Assembly: GCF_001182725.1 (NCBI RefSeq)
Contig: NZ_CWHU01000005.1
Location: 806,001-870,000 of the forward strand
Source: Anaerococcus jeddahensis
GTDB taxonomy: Bacteria; Bacillota; Clostridia; Tissierellales; Peptoniphilaceae
DNA length: 64,000 nucleotides
Direction: 5' to 3'
The notes below the pieces were generated by a model that was given only the letters and a program-made list of their open reading frames with translations, was not told where the DNA came from and made no database searches. Every line of letters starts with the position of its first letter. The first letter of the stretch is position 1. Made by a program: the position numbers and the translations under genes. Below, piece by piece: positions 7,933 through 17,493 of this stretch.

Positions 7933-9147
7933 TTATCTCTCCTTAAATTCTTTTAAATCGTGACCCATTCTAATGGCCTTTGTTTTTAAATAAACCCTAT
8001 CAACATGGTTTGAGTGAATTTCTATTGGTACTCTTTTGTTAACTTTTATATTATATTTTTCAACTTGTTTAATTTTATCAGGATTATTTGTCATTAAATC
8101 AATTGATTTTACTCCCAATTCTTTTAACATTAAACATGCTATTTTATAATTTCTTAAATCTGGAGCAAAACCTAGTTTTAAATTTGCATCAACGGTATCG
8201 TAACCTTCTTCTTGTAGATGATAAGCTTTGATTTTATTAAATAAACCAATTCCTCTTCCCTCTTGTCTTAGGTAAAGAATTATTCCTGATCCATTTTTAT
8301 CAATCATTTCCATGGACTTGTGAAGTTGGTTTCCACAATCACACCTATTAGATGAAAAAACATCTCCAGTCAAACATTCAGAATGAATTCTTGTTAAAAT
8401 ATTTTCTCCATCAACTTTTCCCTTTATCAAAGCCAAGTGTTCTTTATTTTCAATTTTGTCATAAAAACTTATAGCCTTAAATTTTCCGTGGTCTGTTGGA
8501 AGATTGATAATATTTGTTTTTTCTAAAAAATCTTCTTCATTTTTTGAAAAATCTATCTTATTTTCTTTGATATATTTTTTTATCTCAGCAACGCTTGTCA
8601 TTTTCATTCCAAGTTTTTCAGCAAGTTCAACTACAGCTTTACCTCTTAACATATGACCATCATCGGCCATAATTTCACAACATAAGCCTATTTCTTTTAG
8701 ATTTGAGATTTTCATCAAATCTATTGTAGCTTCAGTGTGACCATCCCTTTCTAAAACTCCCCCATCTTTTGCAACAAGAGGAAATACATGACCAGGTCTT
8801 CTAAAATCACTTGCTTTTGTATTATCATCTGCAATGCCTCTTATTGTTTCAGCTCTTTCAAAAGCAGAAATTCCAGTTTTTGTGTTGACATGGTCAATTG
8901 AAACTGTGAAAGCTGTTTGGTGATTATCAGTGTTATTTTTAACCATCATATTAAGGTCAAATTGTTTAGCAATATTTTTTCCTATTGGAGTACAAATTAA
9001 ACCTCTAGCATATTTTGCCATAATATTTATCATTTCACCAGTTACATTTTCACCAGCACAAATCATATCAGCTTCATTTTCCCTATCTTCATCGTCAGTT
9101 ACTATAATTATTTCGTTATTTTGTAATGCTTTAATAATATCTTCCAT
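7933..9147 (-). CDS. ribBA: Bifunctional 3,4-dihydroxybutanone-4-phosphate synthase / GTP cyclohydrolase II
   Basis: Supplies both precursors of riboflavin. Residues about 1-200 are RibB, with the acidic metal-binding loop DDEDRENEADM near residue 19 and GHTEATIDLM near 135. Residues about 205-404 are RibA, with the zinc ligands in HSECLTGDVFSSNRCDCG and the catalytic stretch LRQEGRGIGL. Length 404 aa is usual for the fused enzyme. Located between ribE and ribH, 5 bases after ribE. Confidence 0.97.
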   Translation of the reverse strand: MEDIIKALQNNEIIIVTDDEDRENEADMICAGENVTGEMINIMAKYARGLICTPIGKNIAKQFDLNMMVKNNTDNHQTAFTVSIDHVNTKTGISAFERAETIRGIADDNTKASDFRRPGHVFPLVAKDGGVLERDGHTEATIDLMKISNLKEIGLCCEIMADDGHMLRGKAVVELAEKLGMKMTSVAEIKKYIKENKIDFSKNEEDFLEKTNIINLPTDHGKFKAISFYDKIENKEHLALIKGKVDGENILTRIHSECLTGDVFSSNRCDCGNQLHKSMEMIDKNGSGIILYLRQEGRGIGLFNKIKAYHLQEEGYDTVDANLKLGFAPDLRNYKIACLMLKELGVKSIDLMTNNPDKIKQVEKYNIKVNKRVPIEIHSNHVDRVYLKTKAIRMGHDLKEFKER

Positions 9148-9152
9148 AATTT

Positions 9153-9776
9153 TTAAAAACCATTTTCCAACAAAAAGTTTTTATCCAACCTTTCTTCTTT
9201 TTTATTTGCCATAGATTTTTGGATAAATCTATTTATAATATCAGTTTCAATATTTATTTCATCACCAATTTTTTTATATTTAAAATTAGTCCTTTCAAGT
9301 GTTTCAGGAATAAGTGATACCTCAAAACTTGTGTTCTTATCATCTGAAACAGTAAGAGAAATTCCATCAAGAGCAACAGAACCTTTTTTTAGAATTAAAG
9401 AGCAAATTTCATGGCTTGCTGAAATTGTAAAAACATTATCTCTTATATTTTTAATTTTCCCAACTCCATCAACGTGACCTTGAACTATATGACCATCGAG
9501 CCTATCAGAAAGTCTTAGGGCTCTTTCAAGATTAACTTTTTTATTTACATAAGAATTATCAAATTTGGTCATTCTTAAACTTTCATTCATAAGATCTGCC
9601 TTGTAAGTTTTATCATTAATTTCTGTTACAGTAAGACAAACCCCATCAGTCATTATTGAGTCCCCAAGTTTTGTACCTTCTAAAACAATATTTGCTTCAA
9701 CTTCTATTTGAACATGGTCACTTACCTTTTTAAAAGATAAAATTTTACCAATTTCTTCAGATATTCCAGTGAACAT
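9153..9776 (-). CDS. ribE: Riboflavin synthase, alpha subunit
   Basis: Dismutates two lumazine molecules to riboflavin. The start MFTGISEEIG is almost invariant in this family, so I use the ATG at 9776, which has GAGG upstream, not the frame's earlier codon. Two homologous lumazine-binding halves are visible: LGDSIMTDGVCLTV near residue 38 and VALDGISLTV near 133, each with a GHIVQGHVDG-type or equivalent segment. The start lies inside the ribD 3' end (20-base overlap). 207 aa is slightly short but normal. Confidence 0.96.
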   Translation of the reverse strand: MFTGISEEIGKILSFKKVSDHVQIEVEANIVLEGTKLGDSIMTDGVCLTVTEINDKTYKADLMNESLRMTKFDNSYVNKKVNLERALRLSDRLDGHIVQGHVDGVGKIKNIRDNVFTISASHEICSLILKKGSVALDGISLTVSDDKNTSFEVSLIPETLERTNFKYKKIGDEINIETDIINRFIQKSMANKKEERLDKNFLLENGF

Positions 9777-10836
9777 TTTTTGCCTCAATCATAATATTAT
9801 CGTCAAATCTTTTTACATCTTCTATTTCAAACTCATAGGAATCTTTGAACTTTTCAACTCCCTTTCCATAAAAAGGTGATTTTGAATTAAATCCTCCTAT
9901 GACTTTTGGTGAAATAAATTCATAAATTTTATCAACCAAACCCTCTTCTAAAAATCCATAATTTAGCTTTGATCCACCTTCAACTAGAATTGATCCAATG
10001 TTCATTTCATAAAGCTTATTTACCAAATCCTCAAGGTCAACATGATTATTTTTCATCTTGCATTTAATCAAATTTAAATCAGGATTATTACTATCTTTGC
10101 ATGTAGCTATATAAGTTTTTTTATCACTATCCAAACTAAAAATCTTGTAATCCTTGTAATTTTTTTCAATCTCTAGATTTGTATCAAGGATAATTCTTAC
10201 AGGATCAACTCCTTCTTCAATCCTTGAATTTAAGGAAGGATTATCGTGGATTAAGGTATTTTTTCCTACAATTATTGCATCATAATCATTTCTTAATTTA
10301 TGAACATATTCTCTAGAAAATTCATTTGAAATCCATTTTGAATCATTTGTACTTGAAGAAATTTTCCCGTCCAAAGTTTGGGCATATTTAAGCGCAATTA
10401 GCGGTCTATTGTATTTGATATTAAAGAAAAATTTCTCATTCAATTTTTTTCCTTCTTCTTCAAGTAAACCAGTTTGAACTTCAATACCATTTTCTCTTAA
10501 AACTTTTAAGCCATCAACTTTTGGATTTGTATCAATGTTTGAAATTATAACCTTTTTAATGTTTCTTTTTATAATTTCTAAAGTACAAGGTCCTTGCTTT
10601 CCATAATGAGAACATGGCTCTAAATTTACATACAAGAAAGCTCCATCTGGATTTTCTTTTAAATTATTAAAACAGTCAACTTCAGCATGGACTTTCCCAT
10701 ATTCATGGTGAAAGCCTGTTGATATAATTTTTTCATTTTTTACAAGAACTGCACCTACGAGTGGATTTCTTAAAGTTTTTCCACTTGCTTTTTTTGCAAG
10801 TTCAAAACATTTTCTCATATAATATTTATCATTCAT
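9757..10836 (-). CDS. ribD: Bifunctional riboflavin deaminase / reductase
   Basis: Deaminates then reduces the pyrimidine intermediate of riboflavin synthesis. The N-terminal deaminase has zinc ligands in HAEVDCFNN near residue 50 and the PCSHYGKQGPC cluster near 75. The C-terminal reductase (from about 145) has LKYAQTLDGKIS, DYDAIIVGKNTLIHDNPSLN and SILVEGGSKLNYGFLEEGLVDK-type segments. 359 aa matches the family. First gene of the rib operon, with an FMN riboswitch and terminator upstream. Confidence 0.97.
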   Translation of the reverse strand: MNDKYYMRKCFELAKKASGKTLRNPLVGAVLVKNEKIISTGFHHEYGKVHAEVDCFNNLKENPDGAFLYVNLEPCSHYGKQGPCTLEIIKRNIKKVIISNIDTNPKVDGLKVLRENGIEVQTGLLEEEGKKLNEKFFFNIKYNRPLIALKYAQTLDGKISSSTNDSKWISNEFSREYVHKLRNDYDAIIVGKNTLIHDNPSLNSRIEEGVDPVRIILDTNLEIEKNYKDYKIFSLDSDKKTYIATCKDSNNPDLNLIKCKMKNNHVDLEDLVNKLYEMNIGSILVEGGSKLNYGFLEEGLVDKIYEFISPKVIGGFNSKSPFYGKGVEKFKDSYEFEIEDVKRFDDNIMIEAKNVHWNI

Positions 10837-10868
10837 CTTGCCTCCTTCACAATTCTAGGCAAAAGAAA

Positions 10869-10887
10869 AGATCCCTTCCAGGGATCT
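10869..10887 (-). terminator. Riboswitch-controlled intrinsic terminator before ribD
   Basis: AGATCCC and GGGATCT form a 7-bp GC-rich stem with a 5-base loop, followed on the minus strand by TTTCTTTT. It lies between the FMN aptamer and ribD, the expected place for a switch that ends transcription when FMN is bound. Confidence 0.85.
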
Positions 10888-10913
10888 TGATTATTTCAAA
10901 AGAAAAATTAATA

Positions 10914-11025
10914 AATCTTCTCTCATCCAGACTATACTGTCGGTATAGGAATTTAACCTATTCAGCAAAAAGCTCGCGGACTTTACCGCCGGTGGGGAAT
11001 CACACCCCGCCCTGAAGAATTGTGT
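10914..11025 (-). promoter_or_regulatory. FMN riboswitch (RFN element)
   Basis: On the minus strand the conserved RFN blocks appear in order: TTCAGGGCGGGGTG, ATTCCCCACCGGCGGTAAA, GTCCGCGAGC, CCGACAGTATAGTCTGGATG and GAGAGAAGA. This is a class well known to sense flavin mononucleotide. It sits about 80 bases upstream of ribD with a terminator hairpin between, so the whole riboflavin operon should be shut off by FMN at the level of transcription. Confidence 0.96.
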
Positions 11026-11125
11026 TATTTTATTTACACTTTTATTATAATACAAATTTTAATTTTGTCAATCGTTTACATAGAATAAAATTATTTAAAG
11101 CTCATTCAAACCATTTAAATTTTCC

Positions 11126-11156
11126 AATAAAAAAAGACCCAAACGGGCCTTAAATT
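11126..11156 (-). terminator. Intrinsic terminator after rpsU
   Basis: On the minus strand GGCCC, a short loop and GGGTC form a small stem followed by seven T residues, directly after the rpsU stop codon. The stem is short but GC-rich. Confidence 0.55.
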
Positions 11157-11157
11157 A

Positions 11158-11337
11158 CTATTTTCTTCTTTTTTTTCTTTTTGCTGCCTCAGATTTCTTT
11201 TTTCTCTTTAGGCTTGGCTTTTCGTAGTGTTCTCTTTTTCTGTATTCTGTAAGAACACCGGATCTTGCGCATTGTCTTTTGAATCTTTTAATTGCACTAT
11301 CAATTGATTCGTTTTCTCCAACTCTGATCTCTGTCAT
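11158..11337 (-). CDS. rpsU: 30S ribosomal protein S21
   Basis: Small basic ribosomal protein (59 aa) of the small-subunit platform. [20 protein letters not shown] is the standard start and the tail [16 protein letters not shown] is the usual Lys/Arg extension. I use the ATG at 11337, which has AGGGGGG upstream; the longer frame adds eight residues that no S21 has. It lies downstream of the HIT gene in the same direction. Confidence 0.96.
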   Translation of the reverse strand: MTEIRVGENESIDSAIKRFKRQCARSGVLTEYRKREHYEKPSLKRKKKSEAAKRKKRRK

Positions 11338-11374
11338 CTCTATCCCCCCTCTCGTACACACAATAAGTTTGAAA

Positions 11375-11716
11375 TCAACCTGGTGGCCATTGTAAGGACC
11401 TTTTTGCTAGAACATGAAAATGCATGTGCTTAACAGTTTGTCCTCCATCCTCGCCTGTATTGTTGACTATTCTGTAGCCGTCTTCTGCCACATTTAGATC
11501 TTCAGTTATTTTTTTAATAACCATAAAGATATGAGAAACTATATCTTTATCTTCTTCGTTTAATTTAGCCAAACTTTCTATGTGTTTTTTTGGTATAACA
11601 AGAAAATGGATAGGTGCTTGTGGATCTAGATCATTAAATGCAATTACTTTTTGATCTTCATAGATTATATCTGATGGTATCTCTCCATCAGCAATCTTGC
11701 AAAATACACAGTCCAT
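11375..11716 (-). CDS. HIT-family purine nucleotide phosphoramidase-like protein (HinT type)
   Basis: Histidine-triad nucleotide hydrolase, 113 aa. The triad appears as HMHFHVLA near residue 98, and the N-terminal [13 protein letters not shown] carries the Cys pair of the HinT branch. HinT enzymes cleave adenosine phosphoramidates; the cellular substrate is unknown. Neighbouring rpsU downstream is a common Firmicute arrangement. Confidence 0.93.
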   Translation of the reverse strand: MDCVFCKIADGEIPSDIIYEDQKVIAFNDLDPQAPIHFLVIPKKHIESLAKLNEEDKDIVSHIFMVIKKITEDLNVAEDGYRIVNNTGEDGGQTVKHMHFHVLAKRSLQWPPG

Positions 11717-11755
11717 ACTTCACCCCCATTGATAAATATAATATCATATTTTAAT

Positions 11756-11807
11756 AAAAAGGTAAAATTTTTTTATAATTTTTACAAATTTGTTTCTTTT
11801 ACCTTTT
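11756..11807 (-). terminator. Intrinsic terminator at the end of brnQ (first copy)
   Basis: AAAAAGGTAAAA at 11756-11767 pairs with TTTTACCTTTT at 11797-11807. On the minus strand the hairpin ends in a T-run, and its 5' arm overlaps the last codons of the gene at 11782. Confidence 0.65.
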
Positions 11808-13146
11808 CTTTTTTTATAAATATTATTATTAAAGCTAAAATAAATCCTACTACAGCTGGAACAAACCAACCAAACCCTAATTTAAAAGCTGGTAGATAAT
11901 CTTTTGCAAAAGCAAGAATTCTACTTATGGAATCTGTTTTTGAAATATTTTCTGGCAAAGCCTTTAAAAAATCAAATATAGAAAATATTGCTGTAAATAA
12001 AATTGTTAAGTTAAATATTTTTTTATTTTTTCCAATTATTGGATATGTCAAGGACAAAAATATCAAAACAATAGCAAGTGGATACAAGTACATCAAAACT
12101 GGTATTGATAAGCTGATTATTTTTTGAAGGCCTAAGTTTGCTATTAAAAAAGATATAACGGTAAAAATTATTGCGTAAGTTTTATATGAAAGTGAATTTG
12201 GATACATTTCCATAAAAATTTGAGAACAAGCAATAATTAAACCGATTGCTGTTTTTAAACATGCTACTATTACAATAGCTGCAAGCAAAATTTTACCAAA
12301 ATTTCCTAAATAATAAGAAGAAATATGAGATAAAATTCTTCCACCGTTATTGCCTAAATCCATAATATTTACAGATGATGAGGCCATAAAGGCGAGAGAA
12401 ACATAAACCGTACTCATAGCTATTAGACAAATAAGTCCGCTTTTTAAAGTTTCCTTGGCAACTTGATTTGAATCTGTTACTCCAAGATTTCTAATACTTG
12501 AAATTATAATTATTGCAAAAGCAAGACTTGCAAGAGCATCCATAGTGTTATAACCATCAAGAATTCCTTTAAACAATGGATTATTTTGATAAATTTTTAT
12601 CGGTTCATTTTGACCAAGAGCTCCCATTGGTTTAAAAATTGAAAATAAAACCAAAATTGATAAGAGAATCAAAAATGTAGGAGTCAAAATTTTTCCAATA
12701 TTGTCCATAATTTTTCCTGGCTTTAAAGCAAAGGCCAAAACTATAAGAAAAAATATCAATGAAAAAATAAATAAAAATAATTTTATTTTTTCTTCTGAAA
12801 TATTTGATGCAATACCTACTTCAAAGGCTACTGTTGATGTTCTTGGTATAGCAAAAAATGGCCCAATTGTTAAATACAAGGCAGTTGTAAAGAAATATGC
12901 AAATTTATTTCCTACAGTCTTTCCCATTTCAAATAAGCTGTCATTTTTCGAAATAGCACTTGCTACAACTCCCAAAAGTGGAAGTCCTACCCCACTTATT
13001 ATAAATCCTAAAACAACTTTATATAAGTTGAATCCTGAATTTTGTCCCAATTCGATTGGAAAAATTAAATTTCCTGCCCCAAAATAAAGACCAAATAATA
13101 AAGATCCAACCAATAAAGTCTGGTTGAAATTAAGTTTCTTTTTCAT
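11782..13146 (-). CDS. brnQ: Branched-chain amino acid:cation symporter (BrnQ/LIVCS), copy 1
   Basis: Integral membrane carrier for leucine, isoleucine and valine driven by Na+ or H+. The 454-aa product is almost wholly hydrophobic with about 12 membrane segments, and the N-terminal LLFGLYFGAGNLIFPIELGQ-type segment is the BrnQ signature. LDGYNTMDALASLAF near residue 200 is also conserved. AGGGG precedes the ATG. Unlike the second copy at 29845-31188 it has no T-box leader; the upstream region only shows A/T-rich DNA and the ClC terminator. Confidence 0.94.
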   Translation of the reverse strand: MKKKLNFNQTLLVGSLLFGLYFGAGNLIFPIELGQNSGFNLYKVVLGFIISGVGLPLLGVVASAISKNDSLFEMGKTVGNKFAYFFTTALYLTIGPFFAIPRTSTVAFEVGIASNISEEKIKLFLFIFSLIFFLIVLAFALKPGKIMDNIGKILTPTFLILLSILVLFSIFKPMGALGQNEPIKIYQNNPLFKGILDGYNTMDALASLAFAIIIISSIRNLGVTDSNQVAKETLKSGLICLIAMSTVYVSLAFMASSSVNIMDLGNNGGRILSHISSYYLGNFGKILLAAIVIVACLKTAIGLIIACSQIFMEMYPNSLSYKTYAIIFTVISFLIANLGLQKIISLSIPVLMYLYPLAIVLIFLSLTYPIIGKNKKIFNLTILFTAIFSIFDFLKALPENISKTDSISRILAFAKDYLPAFKLGFGWFVPAVVGFILALIIIFIKKEKVKETNL

Positions 13147-13285
13147 ATCATTCCCCTAAATAAAATTTATATTTATATAATTATTCCTAATTTTATACAA
13201 AATATATTTAAAAAAATTATAACACAAGTCCATCAAATTTAAAAATATATATATTAGAAAAATTTTACAGAATTTCATAAAAAAA

Positions 13286-13320
13286 AGACTAATTAAATTA
13301 GAATAAAATTTAATCAGTCT
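13286..13320 (-). terminator. Intrinsic terminator after the ClC gene
   Basis: An AGACT/AGTCT-closed, mostly A/T stem of about 14 bp with a short loop, followed on the minus strand by a run of T, immediately after the stop codon of the ClC gene. Confidence 0.7.
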
Positions 13321-13330
13321 CAAATTTTTA

Positions 13331-14602
13331 TTAAGAATTATTTTTAACCATTATATCAAGTAAAGATTCATATATTGGTTCATTATGAAAATTTTCTGTA
13401 ACAAGATAGGACACAAGACAAACTATTATTATAGGTAGGAAAAAATCAATTCTTCCTCCCGTCATCTCTATTATTAAAAACATACCAGTAAGTGGAGCCC
13501 TAACAATTGATGCAAAATGAGCAGCCATGGCAAGCATCGAAAAAATTATAATTTCATTTTGTCCAATTAAGTTTAAATCAAATAAAATCGACCCATAAAA
13601 ATTTCCTAATAAAGATCCCATAGCAAGCAAGGGAAAAAATATTCCTCCAGGAATTCCAGAGCAAAATGCAATTAATAAAAGCAATAATTTCATAAAATAA
13701 AAATAAAATAATGTAGCTAAGCCTACATTTTCTCCTTGGGCAAGGGCTATGAAATTTTCCCCACTTCCTAAAAGTCTAGAATCAAAAAGTAAAAATAAAC
13801 TTGTAATAAAAAATGGTAATATTGATTTTACTCTTTGTGAAATTGGTAATTTTTTATAAATTTTTTTCCCATACAAAATTCCCTTATTAAATAAAAGTGA
13901 AGAAAATCCAACTAAAATTCCAAGTAAAATTAGGTGAATCCAAAACTTCATTGGTAAATTTATATGACTATTTATTTTTATTACTGGATTATTTCCAATT
14001 ACAAGGCTTGTTACTATGCTTGATGAAATTATAGTTGATGTTATATAAATAAAATTTATTCTTGAAGTTTTTTTCATCAATTCTTCAAGAGCGAAGGCCA
14101 TGGAAGAAATTGGTGCTGTAAAGGCACTTGTAATACCAGATGCAGATGATCCAATTATCATTATTTTTGTATCTTCTTCATCCAATTTAAAAATATTAGC
14201 CATGACCTCTCCCAAAGATCCTCCAATTTGAACTGAAGGGCCTTCTCTACCCAAAGTTAGACCAGAACCAATTGCAAGAATTCCTCCAAAAATTTTATTT
14301 ATAAGGCAAGAAAGAGCACTATAATCCAATTTATTTAAAAGTTTTCCAGAAATTTGAGGAATCCCACTTCCTCCAATCATTGGCTCCTTTTCTACGGAAA
14401 TTGAAACCAAAAAACCAATAAAAATAAAAACACAGACAAAAATAAGAGAATTAATAAGATTTTTTTGACCAAATTTTATTATAGTTAAAATTAAAGCCAT
14501 TATTTTTGGAATTAAAATCCTAAATAAACTTACAACAAGACCTGCATAAAGACCTATTATAATTGAAATTAACAATAATTTATAAGATATTCTTTTTTTC
14601 AT
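13331..14602 (-). CDS. ClC-family chloride/proton transporter
   Basis: Membrane anion channel or antiporter, 423 aa. The three selectivity-filter motifs are present: GGSGIPQ near residue 78, GREGPSVQIG near 118 (with the gating Glu) and GGIFFPLLAMGS near 320. About 10-12 hydrophobic helices. There is no C-terminal CBS pair, so this is the short prokaryotic type, likely used in pH or ion homeostasis. The C39 peptidase gene lies 10 bases upstream and is probably cotranscribed. Confidence 0.94.
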   Translation of the reverse strand: MKKRISYKLLLISIIIGLYAGLVVSLFRILIPKIMALILTIIKFGQKNLINSLIFVCVFIFIGFLVSISVEKEPMIGGSGIPQISGKLLNKLDYSALSCLINKIFGGILAIGSGLTLGREGPSVQIGGSLGEVMANIFKLDEEDTKIMIIGSSASGITSAFTAPISSMAFALEELMKKTSRINFIYITSTIISSSIVTSLVIGNNPVIKINSHINLPMKFWIHLILLGILVGFSSLLFNKGILYGKKIYKKLPISQRVKSILPFFITSLFLLFDSRLLGSGENFIALAQGENVGLATLFYFYFMKLLLLLIAFCSGIPGGIFFPLLAMGSLLGNFYGSILFDLNLIGQNEIIIFSMLAMAAHFASIVRAPLTGMFLIIEMTGGRIDFFLPIIIVCLVSYLVTENFHNEPIYESLLDIMVKNNS

Positions 14603-14612
14603 CCTAACCTCT

Positions 14613-15419
14613 TTAATACACCAACCAAATATTTGCTATTTGATCTTCTAAAGTTCCGTACGACCAAGTTTTTTTTGAATTTTTTATAGAATTTGGATCA
14701 TTTATTACAAATCTTCCAAATTTATAAGAATCAATAACCAAAATATGACCAAATAAAGTAAAATTTCCTTTATTAACAGAAACAATAAGACTTCCCCTAT
14801 CAAGAGCGTCTACTATATCTTTTTTATTATTAGAAATTCTTTCAATATTGTGCCCATATTTGTGAGCTTCATCTTCAAAAAATTTCCATTCAATTCCATC
14901 TGGTCCCATATAAGAATTTGCATCTTGAGCAATATTTATGGGACTAATATCAGAATCTGGATTTAATCTTTTTAAAACCATGGCCATAGAAGTAGGACCA
15001 CAACCAGCAAAACCTATATTTGAATCTCCCAAAATATTATAAGCCCACCTATTATCCCATTGGAGAAAATATGGAGTTTTTCTATTAAAATTTTCACTTT
15101 CTCCAGGATAATATTCGAAATCCCAAATTTTATTTTCTAAATTATAAACAAATTCACTAGTATCTATATCATTACCAACAAGATAAATTTCCTTATCTGA
15201 AAGATTATCAAAATTTTCATATATCCAATTAGTTTTTTCGTTATCATTTTTATGTTTTTCTATATTTTTATATAACTTATCCATGTCATCAGTTTTTTCC
15301 TGGCTAAAAACAATACCAAGCAAATCATCAACTCCTCCCCCAGTTGAAAGTGATTTTACTGAAAGAAAAATTATAAAAAGAAAAATTAAAGTAAAAATAG
15401 TTTTCAAAAGTTTTTTCAT
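14613..15419 (-). CDS. C39-family-like secreted or membrane-anchored cysteine peptidase
   Basis: The 268-aa product begins with a hydrophobic anchor (LLKTIFTLIFLFIIFLSVK, residues 4-22), so the domain is outside the membrane. The peptidase_C39-like fold is indicated by GFAGCGPTSMAMVL near residue 137 (catalytic Cys), a histidine in FGHILVIDSY near 226 and the following Asn/Asp in FVINDPNS. Substrate unknown; such proteins are often cell-wall or peptide-processing enzymes. No adjacent ABC transporter, so it is not the bacteriocin-processing type. Confidence 0.8.
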   Translation of the reverse strand: MKKLLKTIFTLIFLFIIFLSVKSLSTGGGVDDLLGIVFSQEKTDDMDKLYKNIEKHKNDNEKTNWIYENFDNLSDKEIYLVGNDIDTSEFVYNLENKIWDFEYYPGESENFNRKTPYFLQWDNRWAYNILGDSNIGFAGCGPTSMAMVLKRLNPDSDISPINIAQDANSYMGPDGIEWKFFEDEAHKYGHNIERISNNKKDIVDALDRGSLIVSVNKGNFTLFGHILVIDSYKFGRFVINDPNSIKNSKKTWSYGTLEDQIANIWLVY

Positions 15420-15449
15420 AATAATATAATATCATAAATGCAAAAAATA

Positions 15450-15476
15450 AAAAAAGCCGCGTTAATCACGACTTTT
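15450..15476 (-). terminator. Intrinsic terminator after the lipid kinase gene
   Basis: On the minus strand AGTCGTG and CGCGGCT form a 7-bp stem (two G-U pairs) with a 5-base loop followed by TTTTTTT. It separates the lipid kinase gene from the downstream C39 peptidase gene. Confidence 0.75.
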
Positions 15477-15515
15477 CTTGTTTAAATTTGTTAAAATTAT
15501 TTTTCTATAAATATA

Positions 15516-16421
15516 TTATTGCATGTTCTTATTATTTGGTAGGTATATTTCAATATGTTTTTCTAAAATTTCAATATCACATGGAAGCTTTTCTTTTACT
15601 TCACCGTCCATATCAAGGTCAATTTCTTTTTCCTCTAAATTTTTAATAGAAAGTTTTTTACAAGTAAAAGTTTTTACATTTTCATTTTCATCAACTTTTC
15701 CAAACAACATATCTTTTGCAGCATTTACTTTTGATATAAGTCCCTCTTCAGTCATTATAAATACATTCAAATCACCATCGCTTAAACTTCCATCATCTTG
15801 AGAAAATTCCAAATTTCCAATTTTATTTACTGTCATTACATAAAGTAGAGAAGCATCGCACTCAAAAAACTTATCTTCATATTCAATTTCTATTTTTACT
15901 GTTTCATCATTTGGGATAGTTTTTAATATATTTTTGACATAGGCAAAACCACCCAATTTTTCTTTCTCTTCAGATTTTGTTGAAGTGGTTGCCTCAATTA
16001 ATTTTCCAAAACATACATAATAAGAAAAATATGTTTCATTACATTTTCCTATATCAACTTTTTTTGTTTTATCAAATGATAAATTTTCAATTGCTTCTTT
16101 TAAATCATTTGATCCACCAATTAACTGCATATAGGTGTTATTAGTTCCTCCTGGTAAAAGGCCGATTTTTGGTCTATACTCCATTTTTGAAACACCATTG
16201 ATAACTTCATTGAATGTTCCATCTCCTCCTACGACAAATATTGAATCAAATTTATCATCACAAGCTTTAATAGCAAAATTTTCACCGTCATCTTCTTTTT
16301 CAGTCTTTTTATCTACAACTTGGTCAAATTCTTTTTCTAATTTTTTCTTTAAAACTTCCATAAATTCATCATTCTTACCATCTCCAGAATTTGGATTTTC
16401 AATTAACATACATTTTTTCAT
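15516..16421 (-). CDS. Diacylglycerol kinase-like lipid kinase (DagK/YegS family)
   Basis: Cytoplasmic or membrane-peripheral kinase, 301 aa. The catalytic glycine-rich loop VVGGDGTFNEVINGV near residue 62 and LLPGGTNNTYMQ near 91 define the family; NPNSGDGKN opens the protein. A C-terminal beta domain with DLDMDGE near 272 supplies the third catalytic segment. The likely substrate is diacylglycerol, for recycling in phospholipid synthesis, but sphingosine- or other lipid-kinase activity cannot be excluded. Confidence 0.88.
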   Translation of the reverse strand: MKKCMLIENPNSGDGKNDEFMEVLKKKLEKEFDQVVDKKTEKEDDGENFAIKACDDKFDSIFVVGGDGTFNEVINGVSKMEYRPKIGLLPGGTNNTYMQLIGGSNDLKEAIENLSFDKTKKVDIGKCNETYFSYYVCFGKLIEATTSTKSEEKEKLGGFAYVKNILKTIPNDETVKIEIEYEDKFFECDASLLYVMTVNKIGNLEFSQDDGSLSDGDLNVFIMTEEGLISKVNAAKDMLFGKVDENENVKTFTCKKLSIKNLEEKEIDLDMDGEVKEKLPCDIEILEKHIEIYLPNNKNMQ

Positions 16422-16501
16422 AATATCTCCTTATATACTTATTAAATTTTTTATTCCTTATTTTAAAAATATACCCAATTTAAAATTCATATAAAAAAAA
16501 T

Positions 16502-16534
16502 AGAATATCTTTATTAAAATTTTAAAGATATTCT
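16502..16534 (-). terminator. Intrinsic terminator after exonuclease III gene
   Basis: AGAATATCTTT and AAAGATATTCT form an 11-bp stem; the minus strand continues with ATTTTTTT. Located ten bases after the stop codon at 16545. Confidence 0.85.
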
Positions 16535-16544
16535 GTAAAAATTT

Positions 16545-17372
16545 TTATATGTCTATTTTTAAATAAATTGGAGTATGGTCTTGCCTATCTCCTGAATCTA
16601 TCATATTAGATTCTTTTACTTTTTCCTTTATCCTATCTGAAACAATAAAATAATCTATTCTCCAGCCTGAATTGTTAATTTTGCTTGTCTTTACCCTTTG
16701 AGCCCACCAGGTATATTTTCCTTCAATATCACCATGTACATGTCTAAAGGTATCAACAAAACCTTTATTTAATAAATTTGTAAATCCTCGTCTTTCTTCA
16801 TCAGTAAATCCTGCTGATTCATGATTATTTTCTGGATGCTTTAGGTCAATTTCTTTATGAGCAACATTAAAATCTCCACAAGCTATTACCGGCTTTTCTT
16901 TGTCTAAATTTTCTAAATAATTTGCATATTTTTCATCCCAAACTTCTCTTAAAGCAAGTCTACTTAATCCGCTCCCAGCATTAGGTGTATATACTTGGCT
17001 TAGGTAAAAATCTTCAAATTCTAAAGTAACAATTCTTGCTTCTTGATCCATTGTATCTGGTGCATCTAAAATTGGAAAAGAAATTTCAGTCTTGTAATTT
17101 TTTTTGTAAAGAGTCATACAGCCCGCATAAGATTTCCTTGCAGGTTCTTGGGAGCTTACCCATGCGTAATCATAATCTGGAAAATACTCTTCTAAAATTT
17201 CCTTGTGTTTTTTACTTGGACCTTTTCTTGGTAATTTTGTTTCTTGCAAACAAATTACATCAGCATTTTCTTTAATAATTGTTTCTAAAACTTCTCTTGA
17301 CATTTTAGCCCTATTTGAATCGCTCGTAAGAGCTGCATTTAGGGAATCTATATTCCACGAAATAAACTTCAT
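16545..17372 (-). CDS. xth: Exodeoxyribonuclease III / AP endonuclease
   Basis: DNA repair enzyme that cuts at abasic sites and degrades 3' ends. The 275-aa protein has the endonuclease/exonuclease/phosphatase fold motifs: MKFISWNIDSLNA at the start, ICLQETKL near residue 39 (metal-binding Glu), GDFNVAHKEIDL near 165, and the closing GWRIDYFIVSD and DHTPIYL with the catalytic Asp-His. The length and motif order are standard. Confidence 0.95.
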   Translation of the reverse strand: MKFISWNIDSLNAALTSDSNRAKMSREVLETIIKENADVICLQETKLPRKGPSKKHKEILEEYFPDYDYAWVSSQEPARKSYAGCMTLYKKNYKTEISFPILDAPDTMDQEARIVTLEFEDFYLSQVYTPNAGSGLSRLALREVWDEKYANYLENLDKEKPVIACGDFNVAHKEIDLKHPENNHESAGFTDEERRGFTNLLNKGFVDTFRHVHGDIEGKYTWWAQRVKTSKINNSGWRIDYFIVSDRIKEKVKESNMIDSGDRQDHTPIYLKIDI

Positions 17373-17493
17373 TTATTCTCCTTTTATATCTCATTATTAC
17401 AAACATTTTACCAATACTTTAAAATATTACAATTTATAAATATCAAAACATATTTAGGGTATCATTTTATTAGAGAAAAAATTGGAGGTTAAT

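Noticed and set aside
10761-11015. 84-aa plus-strand open frame over the FMN riboswitch
   Set aside because: It covers the end of ribD and the conserved RFN element in antisense; the RNA structure explains the sequence.
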